From NCBI GenBank assembly GCA_964346075.1, contig CAYFTH010000014.1, positions 1-38,875 of the forward strand: a stretch of 38,875 bases of DNA. The letters run 5' to 3'. This DNA comes from Brumimicrobium sp964346075 (GTDB taxonomy: Bacteria; Bacteroidota; Bacteroidia; Flavobacteriales_D; Crocinitomicaceae). The position numbers were made by a program, and so were the translations under genes. Positions 23,662 through 30,909 of this stretch are shown one piece after another (within the stretch, counting starts at the first letter, position 1; the number at the start of each line of letters is the position of its first letter). The notes under the pieces are model-generated. The model was not told the origin of the DNA. It did no database searches and was given only the letters and a program-made list of their open reading frames with translations.

Positions 23662-24180
23662 TTACTCCAGTCCCTCGATTTCTAATATTTTATCGTAGAG
23701 CTCATACTCGTCTCCGGGAGCATAATTGTTGTGTGAATAAACGATATTCCCCTCACCATCAATTAAAAAAGTATGCGGCACGTTATTGACGCCCATTGCT
23801 CTTTTTAATTCGCCATTTGTATCGTAAAGTATTTCATACTCCCAAGCTTTTGAGTCGACGTAAGGAACGACACGATTTTTGGTGCGTTCATCATCTACAG
23901 AAACGGCTACCAGTCGAACGCCAGTCTCCGCTTGCCAATCGATGTATAAATCGTGAATCGTATTTAATTCTTTCTTGCAAGGCGTGCACCATGTGGCCCA
24001 AAACGAAATAATAATTGGTTTTCCGTCATTTTCGAGCTCCCCCGTATTAATCGTATTGCCATCCAAATCTTTCAACTGTACTTCAGGTACCTGTTTTTCG
24101 AGGAGACCTTTTTGGTGTTCCTGGGCCAGCGCACTGCAAGCAAAAGTCAGTGTAAAAAATGTTATTATCAATAATCGCAT
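23662..24180 (-). CDS. TlpA-like periplasmic thioredoxin
   Basis: 172 residues from the ATG at 24180. An upstream in-frame start at 24213 would add 11 residues before the signal peptide. MRLLIITFFTLTFACSALAQ is a signal sequence, either cleaved after ALAQ or lipidated at Cys15. The thioredoxin fold shows VPEVQLKDLDGNTINTGEL, IIISFWATWCTPCKKEL with the CTPC centre (65-68) and VNNVPHTFLIDGEGNIV with the cis-Pro. TlpA-like proteins reduce or isomerise disulfides outside the cytoplasm. It heads the operon with DUF6029 and Omp28-like genes; the latter also carries a CxxC, so that protein is a possible client. Confidence 0.9.
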   Translation of the reverse strand: MRLLIITFFTLTFACSALAQEHQKGLLEKQVPEVQLKDLDGNTINTGELENDGKPIIISFWATWCTPCKKELNTIHDLYIDWQAETGVRLVAVSVDDERTKNRVVPYVDSKAWEYEILYDTNGELKRAMGVNNVPHTFLIDGEGNIVYSHNNYAPGDEYELYDKILEIEGLE

Positions 24181-24236
24181 AAGTAACTGTTTAAAGGATT
24201 TCACTATAACCAAGGCATAAATCGTACCAACCTTAT

Positions 24237-24270
24237 TTTTATAACCTTAATTATTTACTAAGGTATAAAA
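24237..24270. repeat. 12-bp hairpin near the TlpA-like gene
   Basis: TTTTAT-A-ACCTTA (24237-24249) pairs with TAAGGT-ATAAAA (24259-24270), with a single unpaired A and a 9-nt loop. It lies between the terminator of the upstream gene and the TlpA-like start, so it may be an operator or a second termination element. Confidence 0.4.
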
Positions 24271-24284
24271 ATTGAATGGCTACT

Positions 24285-24322
24285 AAAAAAGAAAGCGGGA
24301 GATGATTTCACCTCCCTGCTTC
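24285..24322 (-). terminator. Intrinsic terminator of the T9SS thioredoxin gene
   Basis: On the minus strand, AAGCAGGGAG (from 24321) pairs with CTCCCGCTT (to 24293) around a 10-nt loop with one bulged base, and is followed by TCTTTTTT. It lies 47 bp after the stop at 24369. Stem, GC content and T-tract are all good. Confidence 0.75.
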
Positions 24323-24368
24323 CATTTAATATATAACTTGATTTGAATGTATTCAGGAAACACTAAGT

Positions 24369-25976
24369 TTATTTCAATACAGAAATAGAACGTGTTGTTT
24401 CCGTGTTTGCCGTTTTAACTTTCACCATGTAAATACCGGCATCTACACCACTCACATTCAACTGAACAGACTGTGCTCCAGCTGTTTCGTTCAAATGCTG
24501 CGTAGCTACCACTTGACCAAGGTTGTTCACCAACTGAACGTCTACATCTGTTTTTCCGTACAACTTCATGTCTACTGTTACGTTTGAAGTAGCGGGGTTG
24601 GGATAAACGTTAACCTTAGGCTCTAATTCATTTTGAATCAGCTTAGCAGTAGCAGAAGGACAATTGTCCAACTCTGTTTGGTAAGCGCCAAACATACCTT
24701 GTCCATAAGCTACGTCATTTTTTACAATTGAACTGTAAGCAGGATTTTGTGTATCCGGACAAATCATTACAAAGAAAGGAATACCATTTCCTGGGTTAAA
24801 ATCATGATTCACAGCATAGTGATAATACTGATAATTATTATCAGACGAATAAGGGAACTTTGGGTATTCGTAAAAACCACCATTCCAATCCAATCCGTTC
24901 AATGTAGCCGCATCGTCATTTTGGTCAACAGTAATTGCTAATGCTTCAACGTTCTCGTCTCCAGAACCGTTATTTTCTATAAATTCTGAGATTTCTGGTG
25001 TTGAAGACTCACAAGGACCACACCAAGACGCCATAAAATCGAGTACAATTGCCTGACCAGAAGAAAGAGCCGCATGAAGATCAAACTCATTCCCGTAAGA
25101 ATCGTTGGCCACGTATTGCGGTACAGGAACATCAAAAATAAATGTTTCAGAAAGCGTATTATTCGTCGCTACATCGTCTGCTGTTGTAATTTCAGCTGTA
25201 AAATCACCATTCCCCGGTGTAATACCATTCACTTGAACACTAATCGTATGAACATCGCCGTAATTCAATGAAACACCTGTAACATTTTCTACAGTTGGTG
25301 CACTACCATCCCAGCTCCACTCTACATCAAAATCAGTTATTGTAGAGGAACCCGTGTTTTCTACATCAATTGAAAAAGTACGATCTCCTTCCAATCCAGA
25401 ATCAACATTGATACTTGCTAATTCCAGATCGTTGTTAGGAAGAGTAGCACATTCCACATCGTCGATAGAAAGCAAGCTCTCATCATCCGAGATATGATGG
25501 AAAGCAATGTATATATCCTGACCATTGTAGCTTGAAAGATCCAGGGAATGTGTCGTTCCGTTATCCGATTCATCTGTAACAGAAAGTAGGGTGTCGGTAA
25601 AATCAACCGTATTCGTTCCACCCGTAGAAACTAACACCTCATATTCTTCTAAGAAATTGGGTTCATTAGATGTGCCGAAGAAAGACAACAAGTTCGTTCC
25701 TGTCGCTGGAATCGAAATTTGTGGAGTAATTAACCAATCATCCGTAGGTCCGGTTCCAGAGTTGTCGTACCAAGAGGTACTACTTGCTCTTTCCGAATTA
25801 GAATTCCATGCCCAGCTTGCATATGCTGATTGCGGAGAAGATGAGGTTAGACCGTCTTCGTCCAAGATAGTCCATGTTGTCGGGATTTCCGTGTCAAATG
25901 ACTCCGAAAAAAATGTTTGAGCCTGAGTTGTTAGTAATGCACCAAAAGCTACTGCACTGAGTAAAAGTTTTTTCAT
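24369..25976 (-). CDS. T9SS-sorted protein with adhesin-like, CARDB-like and thioredoxin domains
   Basis: 535 residues from the ATG at 25976; 44 further open codons upstream span the promoter and are not used. The signal peptide ends TTQAQ at 20. Residues about 21-178 look like a cleaved-adhesin (MAM-like) jelly roll: FSESFDTEIPTTWTILDEDG, DDWLITPQISIP, DIYIAFHHIS and LSIDDVEC. Residues about 183-285 resemble a CARDB/Ig-like domain (ELASINVDSG, FSIDVENTGSSTITDFDVEW). A thioredoxin domain follows, with IVLDFMASWCGPCESSTPEI (CGPC at 319-322) and the cis-Pro in GNGIPFFVMICPD. Residues 454-535 are a type A sorting domain (VYPNPATSNVTVDM to SISVLK). It should be exported through SprA. The combination is unusual and suggests thiol activity on the cell surface. 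Confidence 0.85.
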   Translation of the reverse strand: MKKLLLSAVAFGALLTTQAQTFFSESFDTEIPTTWTILDEDGLTSSSPQSAYASWAWNSNSERASSTSWYDNSGTGPTDDWLITPQISIPATGTNLLSFFGTSNEPNFLEEYEVLVSTGGTNTVDFTDTLLSVTDESDNGTTHSLDLSSYNGQDIYIAFHHISDDESLLSIDDVECATLPNNDLELASINVDSGLEGDRTFSIDVENTGSSTITDFDVEWSWDGSAPTVENVTGVSLNYGDVHTISVQVNGITPGNGDFTAEITTADDVATNNTLSETFIFDVPVPQYVANDSYGNEFDLHAALSSGQAIVLDFMASWCGPCESSTPEISEFIENNGSGDENVEALAITVDQNDDAATLNGLDWNGGFYEYPKFPYSSDNNYQYYHYAVNHDFNPGNGIPFFVMICPDTQNPAYSSIVKNDVAYGQGMFGAYQTELDNCPSATAKLIQNELEPKVNVYPNPATSNVTVDMKLYGKTDVDVQLVNNLGQVVATQHLNETAGAQSVQLNVSGVDAGIYMVKVKTANTETTRSISVLK

Positions 25977-26005
25977 AATTATTAAGTTTTTAACATGATT
26001 TAGGT

Positions 26006-26013
26006 CAAATTTA
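26006..26013 (-). promoter_or_regulatory. -7 box of the T9SS thioredoxin gene
   Basis: Minus-strand TAAATTTG, a perfect -7 match, ends 29 bp before the ATG at 25976. No TTTG is seen at -33. Its presence supports the downstream ATG rather than the longer frame. Confidence 0.5.
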
Positions 26014-26100
26014 TAAAAATTTAATCTTTTCTTCGGTAACTTGCATTCATTAAAGTATCTACATTCGTGGAAAGCTATAACAGTAAAATTTTTGTAAACT

Positions 26101-26132
26101 TTTGACATTTAGGAAAAAGTCCATTATATTTA
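26101..26132 (+). promoter_or_regulatory. Promoter of the small T9SS-sorted protein gene
   Basis: TTTG (26101-26104), 20 bp, then TATATTTA (26125-26132): a perfect -33 box and a one-mismatch -7 box at consensus spacing. The ATG at 26142 follows 9 bp later, so the leader is very short with that start and somewhat longer with the ATG at 26151. Confidence 0.6.
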
Positions 26133-26141
26133 AGAAAAAAC

Positions 26142-26864
26142 ATGCATCATATGAAAAATTTATACCTGTCAATTATTGCGGTTCTTTTAGTTCTCCCCGC
26201 AGCCCTGGCTCAACAAGCCGTGGAAATTTCGTGGAGCGAAGATTATTCTGCTCCCTACAATGGCGGCGAAGTTACGCTCACTGGTGGAGGCACATCAATT
26301 TCTACGCAGTTTTACGTCAAAAATCTCGGGGGTGACGCTACATTTGTTTGGCGACGAGACATTCTCGATATTTCTTCACAGGGCTTCTCTGACCAACTGT
26401 GTGATGATCAAATCTGCTACAATACATCAGGAGACCCATGGATATGCCCCGGTCCGCTCATGATTCCAGAAAATGATTCGTCACTTTTTGAACCCAAATT
26501 ATTAACAGGCGGATACGCTGGAACGGCTCACTTTCGATACTACGTGCTGGACGAAAATGAAAACAAGTTAGATTCGCTGGACGTCAAGTTTTCATCGACG
26601 GCTGATTTGGAAGCGTCTGAAAAAGCAACGTTTAAATTGTTTCCCAATCCAACTAAAAACAACGTTACTCTTGAAAACCTAAACGGAAATTACAATCGTG
26701 TGTTGATTGTTGATGCGCTCGGTAAACGTGTATTGACTCAGTCGATTAACCAAGGTAATGAGGTTCTGTCAGTTGCCGATCTGAAAAATGGCATTTATTT
26801 CGTTCGTTTGGAACAAAATGATGGAAAGTTAACTGCACCGCAAAAATTAATTGTGAAGCAATAG
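26142..26864 (+). CDS. Small secreted protein with T9SS C-terminal sorting domain
   Basis: 240 residues; the ATG at 26151 (residue 4) is an alternative start. The signal peptide ends PAALAQ at 24. The N-terminal domain (25-155) is not recognised. It is beta-rich and holds three Cys (C87, C92, C102) in QLCDDQICYNTSGDPWICPG, which could bind metal or form a disulfide. Residues about 162-240 are a type A sorting domain: FKLFPNPTKNNVTLENL, LNGNYNRVLIVDALGKRVL, LKNGIYFVRLEQNDGK and the end QKLIVKQ. It would be exported by the T9SS. It is monocistronic, with its own promoter and terminator, and divergent from the T9SS thioredoxin. Confidence 0.85.
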   Translation: MHHMKNLYLSIIAVLLVLPAALAQQAVEISWSEDYSAPYNGGEVTLTGGGTSISTQFYVKNLGGDATFVWRRDILDISSQGFSDQLCDDQICYNTSGDPWICPGPLMIPENDSSLFEPKLLTGGYAGTAHFRYYVLDENENKLDSLDVKFSSTADLEASEKATFKLFPNPTKNNVTLENLNGNYNRVLIVDALGKRVLTQSINQGNEVLSVADLKNGIYFVRLEQNDGKLTAPQKLIVKQ

Positions 26865-26885
26865 TTTTTCAAACAACAACAGAAG

Positions 26886-26917
26886 AAGCCGTCTCTTGAA
26901 TGAGATGGCTTTTTTGT
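26886..26917 (+). terminator. Intrinsic terminator of the small T9SS-sorted protein gene
   Basis: AAGCCGTCTC (26886-26895) pairs with GAGATGGCTT (26902-26911) over 10 bp with one G-T wobble and a 6-nt loop, followed by a T-run. It lies 22 bp after the stop at 26864. Confidence 0.85.
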
Positions 26918-26988
26918 TGGTCTTTAATCGTATGGGCTGCAGTACTAAAAGTAAACTGTAGTTTCATTTCTGCTCATAAAACACATGA

Positions 26989-27054
26989 AGAGCTGCAAAT
27001 ATTGAGTGTCTGGTTTCAAGTTCATTTCCTTTAATCTACAGACACTTAAGCTCT
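26989..27054. repeat. Large imperfect hairpin between convergent genes
   Basis: AGAGCT (26989-26994) and TTGAGTGTCTG (27002-27012) pair with CAGACACTTA (27039-27048) and AGCTCT (27049-27054), leaving a bulge on one arm and a 26-nt loop. No gene or T-run explains it. It could shape the 3' end of the sirtuin mRNA or be a remnant of a small RNA. Confidence 0.4.
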
Positions 27055-27079
27055 CGTTTCTGAACGCTTCTGAATAGTG

Positions 27080-27093
27080 TAAAAGCGCTTTTA
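27080..27093. repeat. 14-bp perfect palindrome TAAAAGCGCTTTTA
   Basis: It lies 35 bp downstream of the sirtuin stop on the minus strand. It has no loop, so it is more likely a protein-binding palindrome, or chance, than a terminator. Confidence 0.35.
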
Positions 27094-27128
27094 GCATTTT
27101 CCTCGCTGGCTGGATTCAAGGCAAAATC

Positions 27129-27815
27129 CTACACACGTATCAAAGTTTCACTCAGTTTTTTTAATCCCGAGGTTGCTTTTTCACGAATCACCTCAAATTT
27201 TCGAGGAACTGTTACTTCACTGGGGTCAACAATATAGCAATCAGCTTTTGAAGGCACGTAATCAACCAGACCAGCCGCAGGGTAAACGTTGAGCGATGTT
27301 CCTACCACAACGAGTAAGTCTGCTTTCTCAATAACTCGCGCTGCTTCCTCAAGCATGGGAACAGCCTCACCAAACCAGACGACATGAGGGCGTAGCTGAT
27401 AACCTTCCGGACACTTTTCGCCCATTTTTACCTCCCAAGCGTTTTGTTGATAATACTTTTTTTCGGCATTCGGCCCTGAACTTTTCACCTTATTGATCTC
27501 ACCATGAAGATGCACCACATTCGTGCTTCCTGCCCGTTCGTGCAAATCATCAATGTTTTGCGTCACTACGGTTACATCATAATACTTTTCTAATTTCGCA
27601 ATTTCTTCATGACCCTGGTTCGGCGTTGCTGCATAACATTCTTTTCTCCTCATGTTGTAGAAATCATTAACGCGCACAGGGTCTTTTTCCCAGGCCTCCG
27701 GTGTAGCGACATCCTCTATTTTATATTGGTCCCACAGACCGCCTTGGTCACGGAAAGTGCCCAGACCAGACTCAGCGCTCATACCCGCACCGCTCAAAAT
27801 GACCAGTTTTTTCAT
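27129..27815 (-). CDS. NAD-dependent deacylase, class III sirtuin
   Basis: 228 residues, a typical minimal sirtuin. NAD-binding motifs: LSGAGMSAESGLGTFRD (7-23) and VVTQNIDDLHERAG (83-96); catalytic His104 in HLHGE; then LRPHVVWFGE, VVGTSLNVYPAAG and CYIVDPSE. Y53 and R56 (FYNMRR) are the residues that let CobB/SIRT5-type enzymes remove succinyl and malonyl groups. The zinc module is degenerate: where CobB has Cys pairs, this has KSSGPN and a single C135 (GEKCPEG). It acts on cytoplasmic acyl-lysines using NAD. It is divergent from maeB, with 236 bp of shared upstream DNA. Confidence 0.92.
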   Translation of the reverse strand: MKKLVILSGAGMSAESGLGTFRDQGGLWDQYKIEDVATPEAWEKDPVRVNDFYNMRRKECYAATPNQGHEEIAKLEKYYDVTVVTQNIDDLHERAGSTNVVHLHGEINKVKSSGPNAEKKYYQQNAWEVKMGEKCPEGYQLRPHVVWFGEAVPMLEEAARVIEKADLLVVVGTSLNVYPAAGLVDYVPSKADCYIVDPSEVTVPRKFEVIREKATSGLKKLSETLIRV

Positions 27816-27851
27816 AATTATCTCTTAACTTGTTGTACTTATTAATGCACC

Positions 27852-27909
27852 TGTTCGCGACAAACAATCCGCCGTTCCTATTTCACCAGAAACGACGCAT
27901 TCGCGAACA
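27852..27909. promoter_or_regulatory. Inverted repeat TGTTCGCGA/TCGCGAACA between sirtuin and maeB
   Basis: A perfect 9-bp inverted repeat (27852-27860 and 27901-27909) is separated by 40 bp. Each arm carries the palindromic core TCGCGA. It lies 37-94 bp upstream of the sirtuin ATG and 143-200 bp upstream of maeB, so it could control either gene. Confidence 0.4.
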
Positions 27910-28051
27910 AAATTTTGCATCAAAAATAAGGAGCCCCTTCACCATGTGCAAGATTAATAAACATCAATTCATTTCTCGAAGCGTTTAATTTCGTGTTGTG
28001 TATGCTATTTTATTAAATTTACGCCCTTGCACCTGATAAAGACAAAAAACT

Positions 28052-30316
28052 ATGGCTAAAATAAGAAAACAAGATGCACTCGATTACCATGCGCAGGGGA
28101 AACCCGGGAAAATCGAGGTAATACCTACAAAACCTTATAGTTCGCAACGCGATCTGTCGCTAGCTTATTCACCTGGGGTAGCAGAACCTTGTGAGAAGAT
28201 TGCCGAAAACCCAGAAGACGTATATAAATACACCAGCAAAGCCAATCTCGTTGCCGTAATTTCAAACGGAACTGCCGTGCTCGGATTAGGTGACATAGGG
28301 CCGGCGGCCTCTAAACCTGTGATGGAGGGAAAAGGTGTTCTCTTTAAAATTTTTGCAGATATCGATGTCTTTGATATAGAAGTTGATGCAAACGACCCCG
28401 AAAAATTTATTCAAACAGTCAAATCAATTGCCCCTACTTTTGGAGGTATCAATTTGGAAGATATCAAAGCGCCTGAGGCTTTTGAAATTGAAGAACGGTT
28501 GAAGGAGGAGCTCAATATACCCGTGATGCACGATGATCAGCACGGAACAGCGATCATTTCGGCTGCTGCATTACTCAATGCTCTTGAACTTGCGGACAAA
28601 AAAGTAGAAGACGTTAAAGTTGTTATTTCAGGAGCAGGAGCTTCTGCCATGAGTTCGGCAAAACTCTATTGCTCCCTGGGTGTTCCGTTGGAGCATATTT
28701 TCATGTTTGACAGTAGAGGATTACTTTCTAAAAAACGTGAGGGTTTATCGGGTAATAAATTACACTTTGCTACCCACGACAAAAACAGCGAGCTCGCCGA
28801 TGAAATGAAGGATGCCGATGTATTTATCGGGCTTTCCAGAGGAGGCATTGTCTCAAAATCGATGATCAAATCAATGGCGGAGAACCCTGTTGTTTTTGCA
28901 CTGGCAAATCCAGAGCCCGAGATTGCTTACAAAGACGCTATGGCTGTGAGAGATGACGTCATCATGGCTACAGGGCGTTCGGATCATCCCAATCAGGTCA
29001 ACAACGTACTTGGATTCCCATTTATCTTCAGAGGGGCCCTCGATGTACGGGCTAAATCCATTAATGAGGAGATGAAACTTGCCGCAGTTTACGCCATTTC
29101 TGAGCTCGCTAAGGAAACAGTACCGGATGAGGTGAGTGAGGCTTATGGTGAAAAGAGCATTACTTTCGGTCGCGATCAATTTATTCCCAAACCACTTGAC
29201 CCTCGTTTGATCTATTACGTAGCGCCAGCAGTTGCAAAAGCGGCAATGGATTCTGGCGTAGCACGCAAACCCATTGAAGACTGGGAGGCTTACGAGGGCG
29301 AACTGAAAAAACGCCTCGGTCTGGACAACAAACTCGTACGAACAATTACAGAGAAAGCCGAGCGCAACCCTAAACGGGTCGTTTTTGCAGAAGCTGATAA
29401 TTATAAAATACTAAAAGCAGCACAAACTGCTTACGAAGAAGGTGTGACCTACCCCGTATTACTCGGTCGCAAGGAGAAGGTCGAACAAATGATCGAGGAA
29501 TACAGCATGGAGTTTCCGGAAGTTGAAATTCTCGACCCAAAATCTGATGATGAAGATGAACGTCGCGAACGCTACGCCAAGCAGTTTTTTGAAATGCGAA
29601 AGCGAAAAGGATTCACCGAATACGAGGCTAAAAAAATCATGCGCGAACGCAATTACTTTGGTTCGATGATGGTACATGCGGGAGATGCCGATGCTATGAT
29701 TTCTGGTGCCACACGGAAATACAGGGATGTGATGAAGCCGGCATTGCAGGTTATAGGTACACAAGAAGGAGTTGAGCGCGTAGCAGGGATGTACATTCTC
29801 ATCACCAAGCGCGGACCAATTTTCCTTGCCGATACAACAGTAAACTTCGACCCCAACGCTGAAGAAATTGCTGATCTTGCCAACAATGTAGCCAAAACAG
29901 TACGTAAATTTAAGGTCACGCCGCGCATTGCGCTATTGTCGTATTCGAACTTTGGTTCTGCATCGGGTGAAGACGCTGGAAAAATGGCTAAAGCGGTAGA
30001 AATCATTCACGATAAGTACCCCACGTTAACGGTTGATGGCGAAGTTCAGGCCAATTTTGCCATGAATAACGACATGATGATGGACCAATTTCCTTTCTCG
30101 GAATTGGCCAACAAAAAAGTAAATACCTTTATTTTCCCGAACTTATCTTCTGGGAACATTGCATATAAACTGCTTCAGGAAATGACAGAAGGCGAGGCAA
30201 TCGGACCTGTACTTGTTGGTTTAAGGAAGTCCGTTCATGTCCTGCAACTCGGTTCCAGCGTACGTGAAATAGTCAACATGGTTAAAGTGGCCGTTGTAGA
30301 TGCTCAAAACAAATAA
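28052..30316 (+). CDS. maeB: NADP-dependent malic enzyme with phosphotransacetylase-like domain
   Basis: 754 residues, the normal length for the two-domain MaeB form. Malic-enzyme core: LAYSPGVAEPC with Tyr39, KGVLFKIFADIDVFDIE with Lys94, E136-D137 and HDDQHGTA with D161/D162, then the Rossmann VVISGAGASAMSSAKLY (GAGASA at 194-199). From about residue 430 to the end lies the phosphotransacetylase-like domain (FAEADNYKILKAA, MISGATRKYRDVMKPALQVIG, LSYSNFGSASGEDAGKM), which in MaeB is regulatory, responding to acetyl-CoA, rather than catalytic. It decarboxylates malate to pyruvate and yields NADPH. A -7-like TAAATTTA lies at 28013-28020. The stop is 2 bp before ruvA. Confidence 0.95.
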   Translation: MAKIRKQDALDYHAQGKPGKIEVIPTKPYSSQRDLSLAYSPGVAEPCEKIAENPEDVYKYTSKANLVAVISNGTAVLGLGDIGPAASKPVMEGKGVLFKIFADIDVFDIEVDANDPEKFIQTVKSIAPTFGGINLEDIKAPEAFEIEERLKEELNIPVMHDDQHGTAIISAAALLNALELADKKVEDVKVVISGAGASAMSSAKLYCSLGVPLEHIFMFDSRGLLSKKREGLSGNKLHFATHDKNSELADEMKDADVFIGLSRGGIVSKSMIKSMAENPVVFALANPEPEIAYKDAMAVRDDVIMATGRSDHPNQVNNVLGFPFIFRGALDVRAKSINEEMKLAAVYAISELAKETVPDEVSEAYGEKSITFGRDQFIPKPLDPRLIYYVAPAVAKAAMDSGVARKPIEDWEAYEGELKKRLGLDNKLVRTITEKAERNPKRVVFAEADNYKILKAAQTAYEEGVTYPVLLGRKEKVEQMIEEYSMEFPEVEILDPKSDDEDERRERYAKQFFEMRKRKGFTEYEAKKIMRERNYFGSMMVHAGDADAMISGATRKYRDVMKPALQVIGTQEGVERVAGMYILITKRGPIFLADTTVNFDPNAEEIADLANNVAKTVRKFKVTPRIALLSYSNFGSASGEDAGKMAKAVEIIHDKYPTLTVDGEVQANFAMNNDMMMDQFPFSELANKKVNTFIFPNLSSGNIAYKLLQEMTEGEAIGPVLVGLRKSVHVLQLGSSVREIVNMVKVAVVDAQNK

Positions 30317-30318
30317 AA

Positions 30319-30894
30319 ATGATTACACACCTCAAGGGTAAGCTTGTAGAGAAAACGCCCACTGCTCTCGTGATTGAATGCGGTGGTATCGGTTACGAAG
30401 TAAAAGTTTCTTTGAATACCTATTCTGCGTTGTCAGACAATGATCAGGTAATGATCTACACACAGTTCGTAGTGCGGGAAGACGCACAAATCCTTTACGG
30501 GTTTGCGAACCCCGAAGAACGACAAATGTTCAATCACCTCGTTTCAGTCTCTGGAATTGGACCGAGCACGGGAATTCTCATGCTTTCTGGACTCACACCC
30601 GCTGAAATTGCTCATGCCGTTACTTCAGAAGATGTCGCTACGATCAAAGGAGTCAAAGGTATTGGCGCCAAAACAGCACAACGCGTAATTGTCGACCTGA
30701 AGGATAAAATGTTAAAATTTGAGGTTTCTGATGATAATGTGGAGACTGAAAACAATACGCTTCGGTTTGATGCGTTAACTGCATTGGTCGCTTTAGGTTT
30801 TGATAAAAAAGCAGCCGAAAAAGGATTGAAAAAAGTCATGAAAGATCAGCAAACCGTGGAGGTACTGATCAAGGATGCTTTAAAAGTATTGTAA
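30319..30894 (+). CDS. ruvA: Holliday junction branch migration protein RuvA
   Basis: 191 residues. Domain I (1-65) is the OB fold: MITHLKGKLVEKTPTALVIE, then CGGIGYEVKVS and FVVREDAQILYGF. Domain II holds two helix-hairpin-helix motifs, LVSVSGIGPSTGILML and IKGVKGIGAKTAQRVIVDLK. Domain III (about 145-191) is the RuvB-binding bundle (FDALTALVALGFDKKAAEKG, ending LKVL). The RuvA tetramer clamps the four-way junction and loads RuvB. The start lies 2 bp after maeB, and sprA begins 15 bp after its stop. The ruvA-sprA neighbourhood is known in other Bacteroidota. Confidence 0.96.
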   Translation: MITHLKGKLVEKTPTALVIECGGIGYEVKVSLNTYSALSDNDQVMIYTQFVVREDAQILYGFANPEERQMFNHLVSVSGIGPSTGILMLSGLTPAEIAHAVTSEDVATIKGVKGIGAKTAQRVIVDLKDKMLKFEVSDDNVETENNTLRFDALTALVALGFDKKAAEKGLKKVMKDQQTVEVLIKDALKVL

Positions 30895-30909
30895 AGAACT
30901 GTTGTTGTT

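Noticed and set aside
25977..26108. N-terminal extension of the T9SS thioredoxin protein
   Set aside because: It spans the -7 box and precedes a good signal peptide that starts at 25976.
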